Source: Desulfosediminicola flagellatus (GTDB lineage: Bacteria; Desulfobacterota; Desulfobulbia; Desulfobulbales; Desulfocapsaceae). Taken from it: a stretch of 64,000 nt of DNA. The position numbers and the translations under genes are program-made. The notes under the pieces are model-generated. The model made no database searches. It was not told the origin of the DNA and saw only the letters and a list, made by a program, of their open reading frames with translations. Location of the stretch: contig NZ_CP050698.1 of NCBI RefSeq assembly GCF_005116655.2, positions 4,938,001 to 5,002,000 on the forward strand, written 5' to 3'. This document shows, piece by piece, positions 28,063 to 37,056 of this stretch (the first letter of the stretch is position 1; each line of letters starts with the position of its first letter).

Positions 28063-29703
28063 TTAAATTATCGGAAGTTCGATAGTAAACATCGTACCTT
28101 CACCGGGTGTAGTTAATAAACCTAGCGTACCACTATGTTTTTCTTCCACTACCCGACGCGCTATGGCAAGCCCCTGCCCGGTCCCTTCTCCCCGGGCCTT
28201 GGTTGTGAAAAACGGCTCAAAGATCTTTTCCCGAAATTCTTCAGGAACCCCTCCACCGGTGTCCTTTATCATAATGCGCACATTGTCCTTGAGCCGCTCA
28301 CTGGAAATAGTGATAAGCCCGCGCCCTTTAATACCCTGTTCCGTTAGTGAGCCTATTGCATGAGCAGCATTGACAATAAGATTCAGGAATACCTGATTCA
28401 TTTCACTGGCAAGGCACGAAACTTGAGGCAAATCTTTATCGAAGTTGGTTTCTATATCTGCCACATATTTCCACTCATTCTTACTAATGGTGATCGCATT
28501 CTCCAGCAGCACGTTGATATCCACAAGCGATTTTTCGTCGCTTCCCGGATGTGAAAATTCTTTCATTGCCCGAACAATGGCGTTTATTCTCTGAATTCCT
28601 TCAAGTGACTGTTCAAGTGTTTTGGGAAGTTCTTCCAGAAGGTAATCAAGGTCAGCGTCTTCTCGTGCTTCATCAATTGCTTTCTGTAACTCCTCCACGT
28701 TCACAGTACCGCTGGAAATAATCGAGGTAAACAGCTTTTCATGTTCATCCAAAAGATCAGATAAATCAGTGAAACTGTCCTGGAGAAAATTCATATTATC
28801 CATTACGTACTGGACTGGTGTATTTATCTCATGGACAATACCTGAAGCGAGTTGCCCAACAGCCTCAAGCTTTTGTCGTCTGCTTGCTTCACGTTCACTT
28901 GTTAACCGTTCTGTCACATCCTCTAAAAGCTCAACGGCAGCGATTATTTTACCCGCTTTGTCCCGAACGGGTGAAGTAAGCATACTGAAATCTTTTTTTC
29001 CTTCCGCGGTATAGAGCTGTCTCACCCCCTTGCCGTTTTTACCTTTAAACAATGCCTCCCGGAGAGGGCAGTGCTTACAGGCAGGGGTAATTCCAGGGCT
29101 TAAACGTAAATGGTAACAGTCCCCTCCCTCGCGGGGTGCGTTCGGAAACCAGGTGCGCATCTGCTGATTCATTTCAAGCAATTTCATATCCGGTCCGATC
29201 ATAGCCACGCCGATGGAAAGATTTTCCATGATGACACCGAGCTTTTCCTTCCTGCTCCATGCCTTTTCCTCAAGTTGCCCTTTATACGCCTTCATCTGAA
29301 TGGCAAGAAAATGGTGCCTCAGAGCATTCTCGACTGTGATGATCAGCATGTCCCGCGTGACAGGCTTTATAATATACCCATACACACCGACATCCATAAT
29401 CTCACGAGCAAGATCAGGATCGGTAGTAGCCGTGAGCATTACCCGTGCAGTCTCTGGGTGGTTTTCTTTCACATGCTGAATCAGAGAAAGCCCACTCTCA
29501 TCCGGCATCTTCAAATCTACAAGTACAAGATCAAAGGGCCTGGTTTTCAGTATATCCCGTGCCTCTTTGCAGCTGGAGGCTGTAACACAGTTGTAACCTG
29601 ACTGTTCAAGCATACGCGCAACCAGGCGCCGGAGAGGACCTTCGTCGTCCACTGCCAGGATCCATATATGCTGCCGGCTTAATTCCAACTGTTCTTTGTC
29701 CAT
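28063..29703 (-). CDS. response regulator-PAS-histidine kinase hybrid
   Basis: A 546-residue soluble signalling protein. Residues 13-130 form a receiver (AVDDEG at the acidic pocket, LVLVDLKMPDESG with the phosphoryl Asp, TATTDP, KPVT with the conserved Lys). A PAS domain (about 150-270) contains CYHLRLSPGITPACKHCPLRE, a Cys pattern that may bind metal or act in redox sensing. The kinase core has GIVHEINTPVQYVMDN, LIVNAAHAIG, DTGGGVP and GTGQGLAIARRVVEEKHSG. With no membrane span it likely acts in a cytosolic phosphorelay, perhaps with the nearby single-domain regulator. Confidence 0.93.
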   Translation of the reverse strand: MDKEQLELSRQHIWILAVDDEGPLRRLVARMLEQSGYNCVTASSCKEARDILKTRPFDLVLVDLKMPDESGLSLIQHVKENHPETARVMLTATTDPDLAREIMDVGVYGYIIKPVTRDMLIITVENALRHHFLAIQMKAYKGQLEEKAWSRKEKLGVIMENLSIGVAMIGPDMKLLEMNQQMRTWFPNAPREGGDCYHLRLSPGITPACKHCPLREALFKGKNGKGVRQLYTAEGKKDFSMLTSPVRDKAGKIIAAVELLEDVTERLTSEREASRRQKLEAVGQLASGIVHEINTPVQYVMDNMNFLQDSFTDLSDLLDEHEKLFTSIISSGTVNVEELQKAIDEAREDADLDYLLEELPKTLEQSLEGIQRINAIVRAMKEFSHPGSDEKSLVDINVLLENAITISKNEWKYVADIETNFDKDLPQVSCLASEMNQVFLNLIVNAAHAIGSLTEQGIKGRGLITISSERLKDNVRIMIKDTGGGVPEEFREKIFEPFFTTKARGEGTGQGLAIARRVVEEKHSGTLGLLTTPGEGTMFTIELPII

Positions 29704-29983
29704 ACCAGCCCCTTAGGCTTCAGAATCGGCGGCTTCCCTTGAGATGCCGATTTAAGGTAAAATGAGGATATTTGCCACAGAGCTGTCATTTCTTGAGTGG
29801 TTTCTGTCCCACACTAACAGTGACATCTTTTCAAGATGTGAATTCTCCACTCTATTCTCTGGCCATTTCTACTATAAACTTTATAGGAAAAGCAGATTGA
29901 AGTCAAAATACCAACCAGAGAAAGGGTACATCTACTTATGTTCGCTGCAAAGACATGCAGAGCGTTTGAGTCTGCCTACGACA

Positions 29984-30388
29984 TCATTCTTTTACAAGCC
30001 CCAGCCAACGCCTCAGCATCTCATATAGCTCTTCTGTTGTAAACGGCTTACCGAGCGAATCATCCATACCGGCACTCTCCATCTGCACCTGCATATCATC
30101 GCTATTATGTCCAGATATTGCAATGATCGGAATGCGGTTCCCCTGTTGCTCCCTACTTCGAATCTTACGGGTAGCTTCAAATCCATCCATTTCCGGCATA
30201 AGACAATCCATCAGTATCAGGTCGTATGTCCCGACCTCCCAGCTTTGAACTGCACGTTTGCCATTATCTACAGTGTCAACATTACATCCAAAGAATTCCA
30301 GGGTGGCGATAACCACTTCCTGATTCACCACGCTATCTTCAGCCAGGAGAATATCTGCTGATATTTTAGGCAAATTTTTTTTAACCAT
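29984..30388 (-). CDS. single-domain response regulator (CheY-like)
   Basis: A 134-residue receiver domain without output domain. It shows ILLAEDSVVNQEV (acidic pocket), LILMDCLMPEMDG (phosphoryl Asp), IIAISGH, and GKPFTTEELYEML with the conserved Lys-Pro. The ATG at 30388 has an AGGAGA site and is preferred to one 13 codons upstream. The sequence resembles the receiver parts of hybrid kinases. The adjacent hybrid histidine kinase reads in the same direction 280 bases further on, so the two could form a relay. Confidence 0.92.
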   Translation of the reverse strand: MVKKNLPKISADILLAEDSVVNQEVVIATLEFFGCNVDTVDNGKRAVQSWEVGTYDLILMDCLMPEMDGFEATRKIRSREQQGNRIPIIAISGHNSDDMQVQMESAGMDDSLGKPFTTEELYEMLRRWLGLVKE

Positions 30389-30456
30389 GTGAAAAGTCTC
30401 CTGCCCTACCGGGGCCGTTCTGTTCATATCTAATGACAGGTGTTAGATTCATCGGA

Positions 30457-31854
30457 TCAGCTTGATTCCCGTGGTAAAAATTTTGCAGTAAAATGCCTGA
30501 GAACAGGGCTCTGTTCAATAATTGTATAACCAGTAAGACGATCGCGCTGCCCAGCAAGTTCGATGACTATTTCGGCCAGATAATCAACATGGCTCTGGGT
30601 ATAAACCCGACGTGGGAAAGCCAGTCGGACGAGTTCCTTCGCAGCCGGTTTTTCAGTGCCGTCAGGTTGCAGACCAAACATCACGCTGCCGATCTCTACC
30701 CCACGCACTCCCCCCAGCAGATACAATCCGTTTGCAAGGCTCCATGCCGGATATTGATTCCAGGGAATATGGGGCAGCATACTTTTCGCATCAATATAGA
30801 GTGCATGCCCACCGGTTGGCTGGATTATCGGTACACCTGCTGCCAGAAGTTTTTCGCCGAGATACTCTATTGAGCGCACACGATATGCAAGATAACGCTC
30901 ATCCATAGCCTCATAGAGGCCAAGAGCTACAGCTTCCATGTCATAACCAGCCATCCCGCCATACGTTGGAAAACCTTCCATCAGGATCTCAAAGCTCCTG
31001 CACTGAGCAGCCAGGATACCGTCATTCATCGCCAGAAAACCACCGATATTAGCCATGCCATCTTTCTTGGCACTCATGGTGCAGCCATCGGCATAACTGA
31101 ACAGTTCCCTGGCAATTTCTATTACAGGTGTATCTGCATACCCGGCCTCCCGCTCATGAATAAACCAGCAATTTTCTGCAAATCGGCAGGCATCAAGAAA
31201 GAAGGGAATATTATGCTCTTTTGCCAGTTCACTCACCCTGCGGATATTCTCCATACTGACCGGCTGTCCACCACCTGAATTATTGGTAACGGTCACCATG
31301 ATGATAGGTATCGATTCAGCGCCTTCAGTGCGAATAAGATCTGCGAGTTTTTCCAGATCCATATTCCCTTTAAAGGGATGGATAAGCGCAGGATCAGCCG
31401 CTTCATCAATCACCAGATCGCGCGCTTCAGCTCCGCAATTTTCCACATGTGCTCTGGTTGTATCAAAATGCGTGTTATTCGGAATTATCTTGCCACTGCC
31501 GGCAATACTATGAAAAAGGATATGTTCAGCGCCACGCCCCTGATGAGTAGGCATGACGTGGCTAAAACCGGTTATATCACGAACAGATTTCTCAAAACGA
31601 TAATATGATCTGGCCCCTGCATACGATTCATCACTGGCAATCATCCCGGCCCACTGCTTTGACGACATCGCACCTGTACCGCTGTCGGTCAGCAGATCGA
31701 TCAGAATATCTTCAGCTTTTAGCAGGAATGGATTATACCCCGCACTCTCAAGCGCTTTTTCGCGATGTTCAACAGTGGTGAAATCAAGAGGCTCAACAGA
31801 ACGGATACGAAACGGCTCAATAATAGTGCCAGGAGTATAGGCTTTGAGTTTCAT
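30457..31854 (-). CDS. tnaA: tryptophanase (tryptophan indole-lyase)
   Basis: PLP beta-elimination lyase giving indole, pyruvate and ammonia from tryptophan. Family motifs are EPFRIR, NPFLLKAEDILIDLLTDSGTGAMS, PTHQGRGAEHILF, FDACRFAEN-like FFLDACRFAENCWF, and the Schiff-base region GCTMSAKKDGMANIGGF. Two positions that separate tryptophanase from tyrosine phenol-lyase point to tryptophanase: FDTTRAH (Asp rather than Thr) and GVEIGSVMFG (Ile rather than Arg). The 465-residue length fits. The ATG at 31854 has AGAGGT upstream. No tnaB permease follows, and no TnaC-like leader was recognised. Confidence 0.85.
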   Translation of the reverse strand: MKLKAYTPGTIIEPFRIRSVEPLDFTTVEHREKALESAGYNPFLLKAEDILIDLLTDSGTGAMSSKQWAGMIASDESYAGARSYYRFEKSVRDITGFSHVMPTHQGRGAEHILFHSIAGSGKIIPNNTHFDTTRAHVENCGAEARDLVIDEAADPALIHPFKGNMDLEKLADLIRTEGAESIPIIMVTVTNNSGGGQPVSMENIRRVSELAKEHNIPFFLDACRFAENCWFIHEREAGYADTPVIEIARELFSYADGCTMSAKKDGMANIGGFLAMNDGILAAQCRSFEILMEGFPTYGGMAGYDMEAVALGLYEAMDERYLAYRVRSIEYLGEKLLAAGVPIIQPTGGHALYIDAKSMLPHIPWNQYPAWSLANGLYLLGGVRGVEIGSVMFGLQPDGTEKPAAKELVRLAFPRRVYTQSHVDYLAEIVIELAGQRDRLTGYTIIEQSPVLRHFTAKFLPRESS

Positions 31855-32028
31855 CGTGACCTCTGTGGATAGTAGAGAGGTCATTGTATGCAGCCGACCT
31901 CAACGTTGAAAACAAAAGGAAAAACACATCCCTTAATAATTTCTATCACACAGAAGTCGTTACTATCAAATGTCTTTCAGATGGCGCTCCGAAAAGAGCG
32001 CCGGAAAATCATACGTCAACAGCAGTAA

Positions 32029-32877
32029 TCACCCACCAAAAAGCAGATATACCGCTATTCTCAAAGTAGAATAGAGCAGCACCAGCCCTGTACAGATAAT
32101 ACAGGCCATACTGATGAATTTATGGCTCATATTTTCTTTCTTACGCTCCTGATAACCAAGCAACAGGCCGCACAATGCTCCAACTGCCATACCGCCGCCA
32201 TGCCCCCAGTTGTTAATGCCGGGAACCATAAATCCAAAGATAAATATTCCGATAGCCCAACCACTCAACTGGCTATAAACCGCATTGCCATAGGCTCCAC
32301 CTCGACTTTTACCGTAATACAAAGCAGCACCTATCAAACCGCAAACAGCCGCAGATGCACCGATGGTAAACGCCACTCCGAAAAGTGCCGATATAAGAAA
32401 CCCACCAATTCCACTCAAGGTATAAATTGAGATAAACCTGCTCGTGCCATACTCTTTTATCAAAAGCGGACCAAGCTGATGCAGAGCAATCATATTAAAA
32501 ACGATATGCATCAGGCTGCCATGCAGGTAATTGGCCGTAATCAGCGTCCACCACGCTTTGTTGTAGAAAAGAGGAACAGACCCTGTAGAACCAAGTGCCT
32601 GTAGAGCCGGGCTGGTTGGTGATAGAAAATTAAACGGACTCCCCCGGAATACCAAACCTCTCGGATCTATCAGAAGAGAAAGGACAAACATCACTACATT
32701 GGCAATAAGAATAATCTTCAGTATTCCGGCTCCATCGTTATTGCGCGTGAAGATATTATCCTTCCAGAATGAACCGGGATTATTCAAGCCACAGTACGGG
32801 CACGTTGTTGTATTACGACTGATCAGCCTTTGGCAATCAGGGCAAAGAAAAGAGTTTCGTTGTTGAGGAGATGTCAT
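32029..32877 (-). CDS. rhomboid family intramembrane serine protease with N-terminal zinc ribbon
   Basis: A 282-residue membrane protein. Residues 10-32 form a zinc ribbon (FLCPDCQRLISRNTTTCPYCG), followed by a rhomboid core of six spans: WWTLITANYLHGSLMHIVFNMIAL (the HGS...HxxxN motif), the serine motif FTIGASAAVCGLIGA and the catalytic-dyad His in NNWGHGGGMAVGALCG. The serine motif is GASA where most rhomboids have GxSG, but the Ser and His are both present. Substrates are unknown. The Gly-His-Gly-Gly context is typical for the family. Confidence 0.9.
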   Translation of the reverse strand: MTSPQQRNSFLCPDCQRLISRNTTTCPYCGLNNPGSFWKDNIFTRNNDGAGILKIILIANVVMFVLSLLIDPRGLVFRGSPFNFLSPTSPALQALGSTGSVPLFYNKAWWTLITANYLHGSLMHIVFNMIALHQLGPLLIKEYGTSRFISIYTLSGIGGFLISALFGVAFTIGASAAVCGLIGAALYYGKSRGGAYGNAVYSQLSGWAIGIFIFGFMVPGINNWGHGGGMAVGALCGLLLGYQERKKENMSHKFISMACIICTGLVLLYSTLRIAVYLLFGG

Positions 32878-32961
32878 CTGTTTTAATTTGAGATATTAGC
32901 GTACAGCTAAAGGATTTTTAATGGTTCTGTTATATACATACGACGTTCGTTCAAGCAAGGG

Positions 32962-33180
32962 TCAGCCTCCGGAAATCGCTGGAAAGATATCGATCTCATC
33001 ATGCTCGCCGACAATATCGTTTCTTTTCAAAACCTTTCCAGCCCTGACTGCAATATAGCCGCCAAGTTCAATGTCAGCTTTGGCGGCACACTGCGTAAGA
33101 ATTAATTCCAAAGACTCAGGTCTATCAATACTCAGCGAAACGGAACCCGCATCGCTGAGTTTGAAGTTCACCTTTACCAT
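32962..33180 (-). CDS. MoaD/ThiS-family ubiquitin-like sulfur carrier
   Basis: A 72-residue beta-grasp protein ending in the sulfur-carrier tail AISGG, with the preceding DEIDIFPAISGG typical of MoaD. It overlaps the 3' end of the aldehyde:ferredoxin oxidoreductase gene by 7 bases, so the two are translated together. In this setting it is likely to supply dithiolene sulfur for the tungstopterin cofactor, in place of or alongside a general MoaD. Function is inferred from family and context. Confidence 0.85.
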   Translation of the reverse strand: MVKVNFKLSDAGSVSLSIDRPESLELILTQCAAKADIELGGYIAVRAGKVLKRNDIVGEHDEIDIFPAISGG

Positions 33181-34880
33181 CGACGCGCCTCGGCACTTTC
33201 TTCATCGGTGATATCCATCCGCTCGCCGGTTTCCACCTGGGCTTCATCATAGAATGTCTCAGCAAAACGGTAATCAAGCGCTGTAATCCCTGCATCGGTG
33301 TTGAATTTATGCTCCAGCCGCAACGTCTCTTTGACGAAATCGTCAAACTCTTCAGAGGTAATATCAACACCATGACGCGCCTTGATAAGCTCAAGCAACG
33401 GTGTCATATCGTTGCGCACTGAGTAGCGCACGAAGTTGCACATTCCCATTGCATCCATACGTGAACCGATAACCTGAAACTTCTTGGATAAAACCACCTT
33501 TCCTTCCTTGCTGATTGGATCATCCTCATCACGCAGAGTAAAACCAAAGGTATGATCCGCGCCCATTGGTGAGGAAAGATAGGTCATTGCCATTCCTTTA
33601 GTACCGCGAGGCTCATAGGCAGGAATGGCCTGACCGAGCACGTGCGGTGCATGGCGTACTCCAAGCACTTTTGCAGCGACCTTACAACCTGACCCGATGA
33701 TCCGGCCAAGCGGTGTGAGTTCTTTGACTTCGTTCATCAACCTAATGGCCGCATCGCTATCACCAAATTCGGCAAGCCCTGCTTCCATGGCAACACCGAT
33801 TGCAGCCCCGCAATCGAGAGTATCGACACCAGCATCATTGGCAATACGATTCATCTCAGCAATGGCATCAAGATTTTTAAGGCAAAGATTAGAACCCATA
33901 AGAGCCATTGTCTCATATTCTACGGGCGAGCAGAGAAGCTTGCCGTCTTTATCAGGATAAACGTTTGAACACTGAATCGCGCATGGATGCTGACAGGCAT
34001 GCTGAGTCATCCCTTCACCGCCCCGCGCCTTGATTGTGTCATACATAGTCTGGGCGTTAATATCCTTTGCACCTTCAAATTCACCGTGGGTGAAATTTCT
34101 GGTCGGTAGCACCTTGAGCGCCTGACAGATGTCAACCATCGCGGCTGTTCCGTATTTGGTAAACTGAGATGACACCGGGTTTTCTTTAAGCAACTGAACG
34201 ATTTTTCTGGTACCTGCCTTAAACCCATCCTGATCGATATAATCAGGTTTTACCTCTCCATCGTTCAGAATTACTATTGCGACAATTTTCTTGCTGGCCA
34301 TAACAGCACCCATGCCGCCGCGACCTGCATAACGGGAACACACACCATGCGGGTCAGAACAGGCAATACCTGATGCAAGAAGTAATTTTTCAGCGGCAGG
34401 GCCGATGGTTATACAGCCCGCTTTTTTACCGAATCTCTCACTCAACAGTTCGGATTTTTTATAAACGCCTTTACCGGCAATAAATTCGCCGTCAATAAAT
34501 TCGGTGGAATCTTTACCGATAACAATTATTTTCCAACCAGCTTTATCAGAAGGAGCATCTTCGAGCGCAATACATCGCAAGCCCTGTTCGGCCATTCGTA
34601 ATCCTACAATACCACCGGCATTACTCTCTTTTATACCGCCCGTCAGAGGACTCTTGCCTCCGATGCTTAACCTGTTTGAGCTTGAAACTGTTGTACCGCT
34701 CAAGGCACCATTACAGAAAAACAGAGTATTCTTTTTACCAAACGGGTCGCATGTTGGGTCTACTTCCCGGCTTACAAGTCGGGAAGAAAGCGTTCGTGCG
34801 CCAAGCAGATACTCTTTGGCGGTGAAGCTCTCATTTCTTGACTCACCAGTAGCGGTGTTAATTCTCAGAATGGAAAACAT
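33174..34880 (-). CDS. aor: aldehyde:ferredoxin oxidoreductase, tungsten-containing
   Basis: Oxidises aldehydes to carboxylic acids with ferredoxin as electron acceptor, using a tungstopterin cofactor and a [4Fe-4S] cluster. The 568-residue product has the N-terminal pattern GALSGTTVSSSNRLSIGGKSPLTGGI, the region CSRYAGRGGMGAVMASKK, and the cluster cysteines CQHPCAIQC near residue 295 with the distal Cys in DTLDCGAAIGVAMEAG. It is somewhat shorter than archaeal AOR but contains every recognisable core motif. A GAGGACG site precedes the ATG. The MoaD-like gene that overlaps its end supports a tungsten role. Confidence 0.93.
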   Translation of the reverse strand: MFSILRINTATGESRNESFTAKEYLLGARTLSSRLVSREVDPTCDPFGKKNTLFFCNGALSGTTVSSSNRLSIGGKSPLTGGIKESNAGGIVGLRMAEQGLRCIALEDAPSDKAGWKIIVIGKDSTEFIDGEFIAGKGVYKKSELLSERFGKKAGCITIGPAAEKLLLASGIACSDPHGVCSRYAGRGGMGAVMASKKIVAIVILNDGEVKPDYIDQDGFKAGTRKIVQLLKENPVSSQFTKYGTAAMVDICQALKVLPTRNFTHGEFEGAKDINAQTMYDTIKARGGEGMTQHACQHPCAIQCSNVYPDKDGKLLCSPVEYETMALMGSNLCLKNLDAIAEMNRIANDAGVDTLDCGAAIGVAMEAGLAEFGDSDAAIRLMNEVKELTPLGRIIGSGCKVAAKVLGVRHAPHVLGQAIPAYEPRGTKGMAMTYLSSPMGADHTFGFTLRDEDDPISKEGKVVLSKKFQVIGSRMDAMGMCNFVRYSVRNDMTPLLELIKARHGVDITSEEFDDFVKETLRLEHKFNTDAGITALDYRFAETFYDEAQVETGERMDITDEESAEARRW

Positions 34881-35088
34881 CGTACGTCCTCTCGGCTTGA
34901 TATAGGCGGGTCTGAACCGGTATTTTCAGTACGTCTACATGAGTAAATAGCCGGCAAATTTTATGATTCCACTATATTGATTGTGGCCAAATTATAAGTC
35001 AATTACAGCTTGGTCAAGTATACAATTGTTTTTTTCCATTTTTCAGTTGAGTTATACCGAAATGTGAGAACATACACATCTTTTGGAT

Positions 35089-36321
35089 TCAATCAGTGCC
35101 CTGAACATGCTTCATTGGATTTTTCAGGTAAATCTCACTTGGTTTTCCTGCAAGATAAATAGATTCCAGATATGAGAATTTCCGCGGCAACTGGGCCGGA
35201 GTCCCCCTGGTAACAAGAAAATCTGCAGGTCTTCCTTTCTGCAACAGCCCTGCTTCTGTTATTCCCAGCAGCTCAGCACCAAGTGAAGTTGCGCTCTGCA
35301 CGATCTCCTCAAGGCTATAACCGGCCTTGGTGAATAGCTTCATCTCTTCAAAAACACCTTCTCCATGCAACACGCCCGGACTGCCGGAATCAGTGCCAAG
35401 AACAACCTTCACACCGATCTCCCTTGCCAGTCTCAACTGGTCAAGTTGATGCTGAAGATTTTTACGGGCAACCACTTCACCATTTACATTTCCCTGGTAG
35501 GAAAGTATTTCAGCATAGGCCTTCATGGTACAGACTGTAGGTACCCAAAAACAGCCTTTTCGAGCCATTAACTCAAGATTTTCTCGACCCATGAAAAATC
35601 CATGTTCAATAGAATGGCAACCCGCCTCAACCGCCTCCTGCACCGGCAGTTTTCCATTAGCATGCACCATCACCTTTCGACCATCCTTCTCTGCCTCACG
35701 AACAAGCATACGTATTTCTTCAGCATTAAACTGCGGCGCTGTCTCTTTTCCGTAATTCTTCAAACTGTTGAGGCCTGAATTTACCAGTTTAATAAACGAT
35801 GTGTGACCCTCTTCCCGCAAATAGGCTTCTGCAAGTGTTTCTCCCTGCGCAGGACATCTGCCGATTAACCCCCCATATCTACCTTTGCGGTGCCAGGCAC
35901 GACCGGGCGTAATAACCTGCACGGGAAATTTTAGCGATGCTGCTCTGTTCAGATATGTGTGCACACAGTTATCCCTATCCCCACCGTCACGCACCGTAAG
36001 CACGCCATGATTAAACAACTGCTCAAGATGTGTTTCGATATACGGCTCCAGCTCTTCACAACCTGCAACAAGCTGGTTCTCCCTCGTTTGCTGGTCCATA
36101 CTTCCAGACATTGCCAGATGCACATGACTATCGATAAACGGCGGCATAACAGCACCAAATGAAAAGTCAGCTGTCAGTTTCCGGTGCTGAACAATCTGTT
36201 CAGAGTATTTTTCGATATGTGTAATACTCCCTTCAGTGATGGTCATCACAACATCTCGCAGAATCGGCCCGCCGCTGCCGTCAATCAACCACCCAGCACG
36301 AATATATGAAATCCCGGTCAT
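35089..36321 (-). CDS. amidohydrolase family protein (imidazolonepropionase/prolidase-like)
   Basis: A 410-residue metal-dependent hydrolase. Metal ligands can be picked out: HVHLAMSG (His-x-His on strand 1), a probable carbamylated Lys in SFIKLVNSG, VMVHANG, HSIEHGFFM and the catalytic Asp in VVLGTDSGSPG. N- and C-terminal segments form the small beta domain (YIRAGWLIDGSGGPI; KGRPADFLVTRG). Close families hydrolyse imidazolone or Xaa-Pro peptides; the substrate cannot be fixed here. It is a single leftward gene with a GGGAG site. Confidence 0.88.
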   Translation of the reverse strand: MTGISYIRAGWLIDGSGGPILRDVVMTITEGSITHIEKYSEQIVQHRKLTADFSFGAVMPPFIDSHVHLAMSGSMDQQTRENQLVAGCEELEPYIETHLEQLFNHGVLTVRDGGDRDNCVHTYLNRAASLKFPVQVITPGRAWHRKGRYGGLIGRCPAQGETLAEAYLREEGHTSFIKLVNSGLNSLKNYGKETAPQFNAEEIRMLVREAEKDGRKVMVHANGKLPVQEAVEAGCHSIEHGFFMGRENLELMARKGCFWVPTVCTMKAYAEILSYQGNVNGEVVARKNLQHQLDQLRLAREIGVKVVLGTDSGSPGVLHGEGVFEEMKLFTKAGYSLEEIVQSATSLGAELLGITEAGLLQKGRPADFLVTRGTPAQLPRKFSYLESIYLAGKPSEIYLKNPMKHVQGTD

Positions 36322-36567
36322 AAAACAGCTCCCTTTCCCGATGCTTTTATTGCGATAGATTTGTCGTAATCGGATATTTTTTCATTTTCACGCTAACACT
36401 ATGCATATAATAACCATTTCTCTGCAGCAGCAAGGAGCAGTGCTGAAAAACCTCCTCCTGGTCCTATTTATATTTCACGTTCATTATGGCATACAATTAT
36501 CTACGTCATACAGTTTTCATGTGAAACAGGAAAGCATCATGCATATTCCCCTATCAGTGAGGTGACT

Positions 36568-37056
36568 ATGGTAGACGCATATACCATCGCACATTTTGAC
36601 TTTGATAATCTTCCGTGGCTTACCAGCCCTCGTAATGCTCTTCAACTGCAAGGTGTTGCACTGGGTTTTATAAAAATCCCTCCAGAAGATGGTTATACCT
36701 TCACTCACACGCACAGAGAGCAGGAAGAAGTGTATATAGTTATAGAGGGTTCAGGAACTATAGCTATTAATGACGAGTTACTCGACCTTACTCCAGGTGA
36801 TGTGATACGGGTCTCGCCCAATGCAAAACGCGCCTTGAAAGCTGGAGGTGATGGGCTATTTGCCATATGCGCTGGAGCAGTCCCGGCAGGATTCCCCAAA
36901 AATCCGCAATCGAGATATATGATTGATGACGGCGTGCCTGATTATGATGACATCCCGCCATGGCACCGTGACAAACGCGAGGTAGTAGAGAAAAACATGA
37001 TACTCAAACAACGCATGCTTAAGTCCCAACTCAAACGAAAAAAGCGGAATGAGTAA
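36568..37056 (+). CDS. cupin domain protein
   Basis: A 162-residue single-cupin protein. The beta barrel has HTHREQEEVYIVIEGSGTIAI (metal-binding His, His and Glu) and the second motif LTPGDVIRVSPNAKRAL, where the usual third His is missing. Cupins of this sort bind a metal or small ligand and seldom have one fixed function. The ATG at 36568 has GAGGTG at good spacing. It overlaps the next gene by 8 bases, so the cupin and a phosphoesterase are coexpressed. Confidence 0.82.
   Translation: MVDAYTIAHFDFDNLPWLTSPRNALQLQGVALGFIKIPPEDGYTFTHTHREQEEVYIVIEGSGTIAINDELLDLTPGDVIRVSPNAKRALKAGGDGLFAICAGAVPAGFPKNPQSRYMIDDGVPDYDDIPPWHRDKREVVEKNMILKQRMLKSQLKRKKRNE

Noticed and set aside
30457..31854. Tyrosine phenol-lyase as the alternative for the tryptophanase gene.
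   Set aside because: FDTTRAH and VEIGSV carry the Asp and Ile typical of tryptophanase, whereas tyrosine phenol-lyase has Thr and Arg there.
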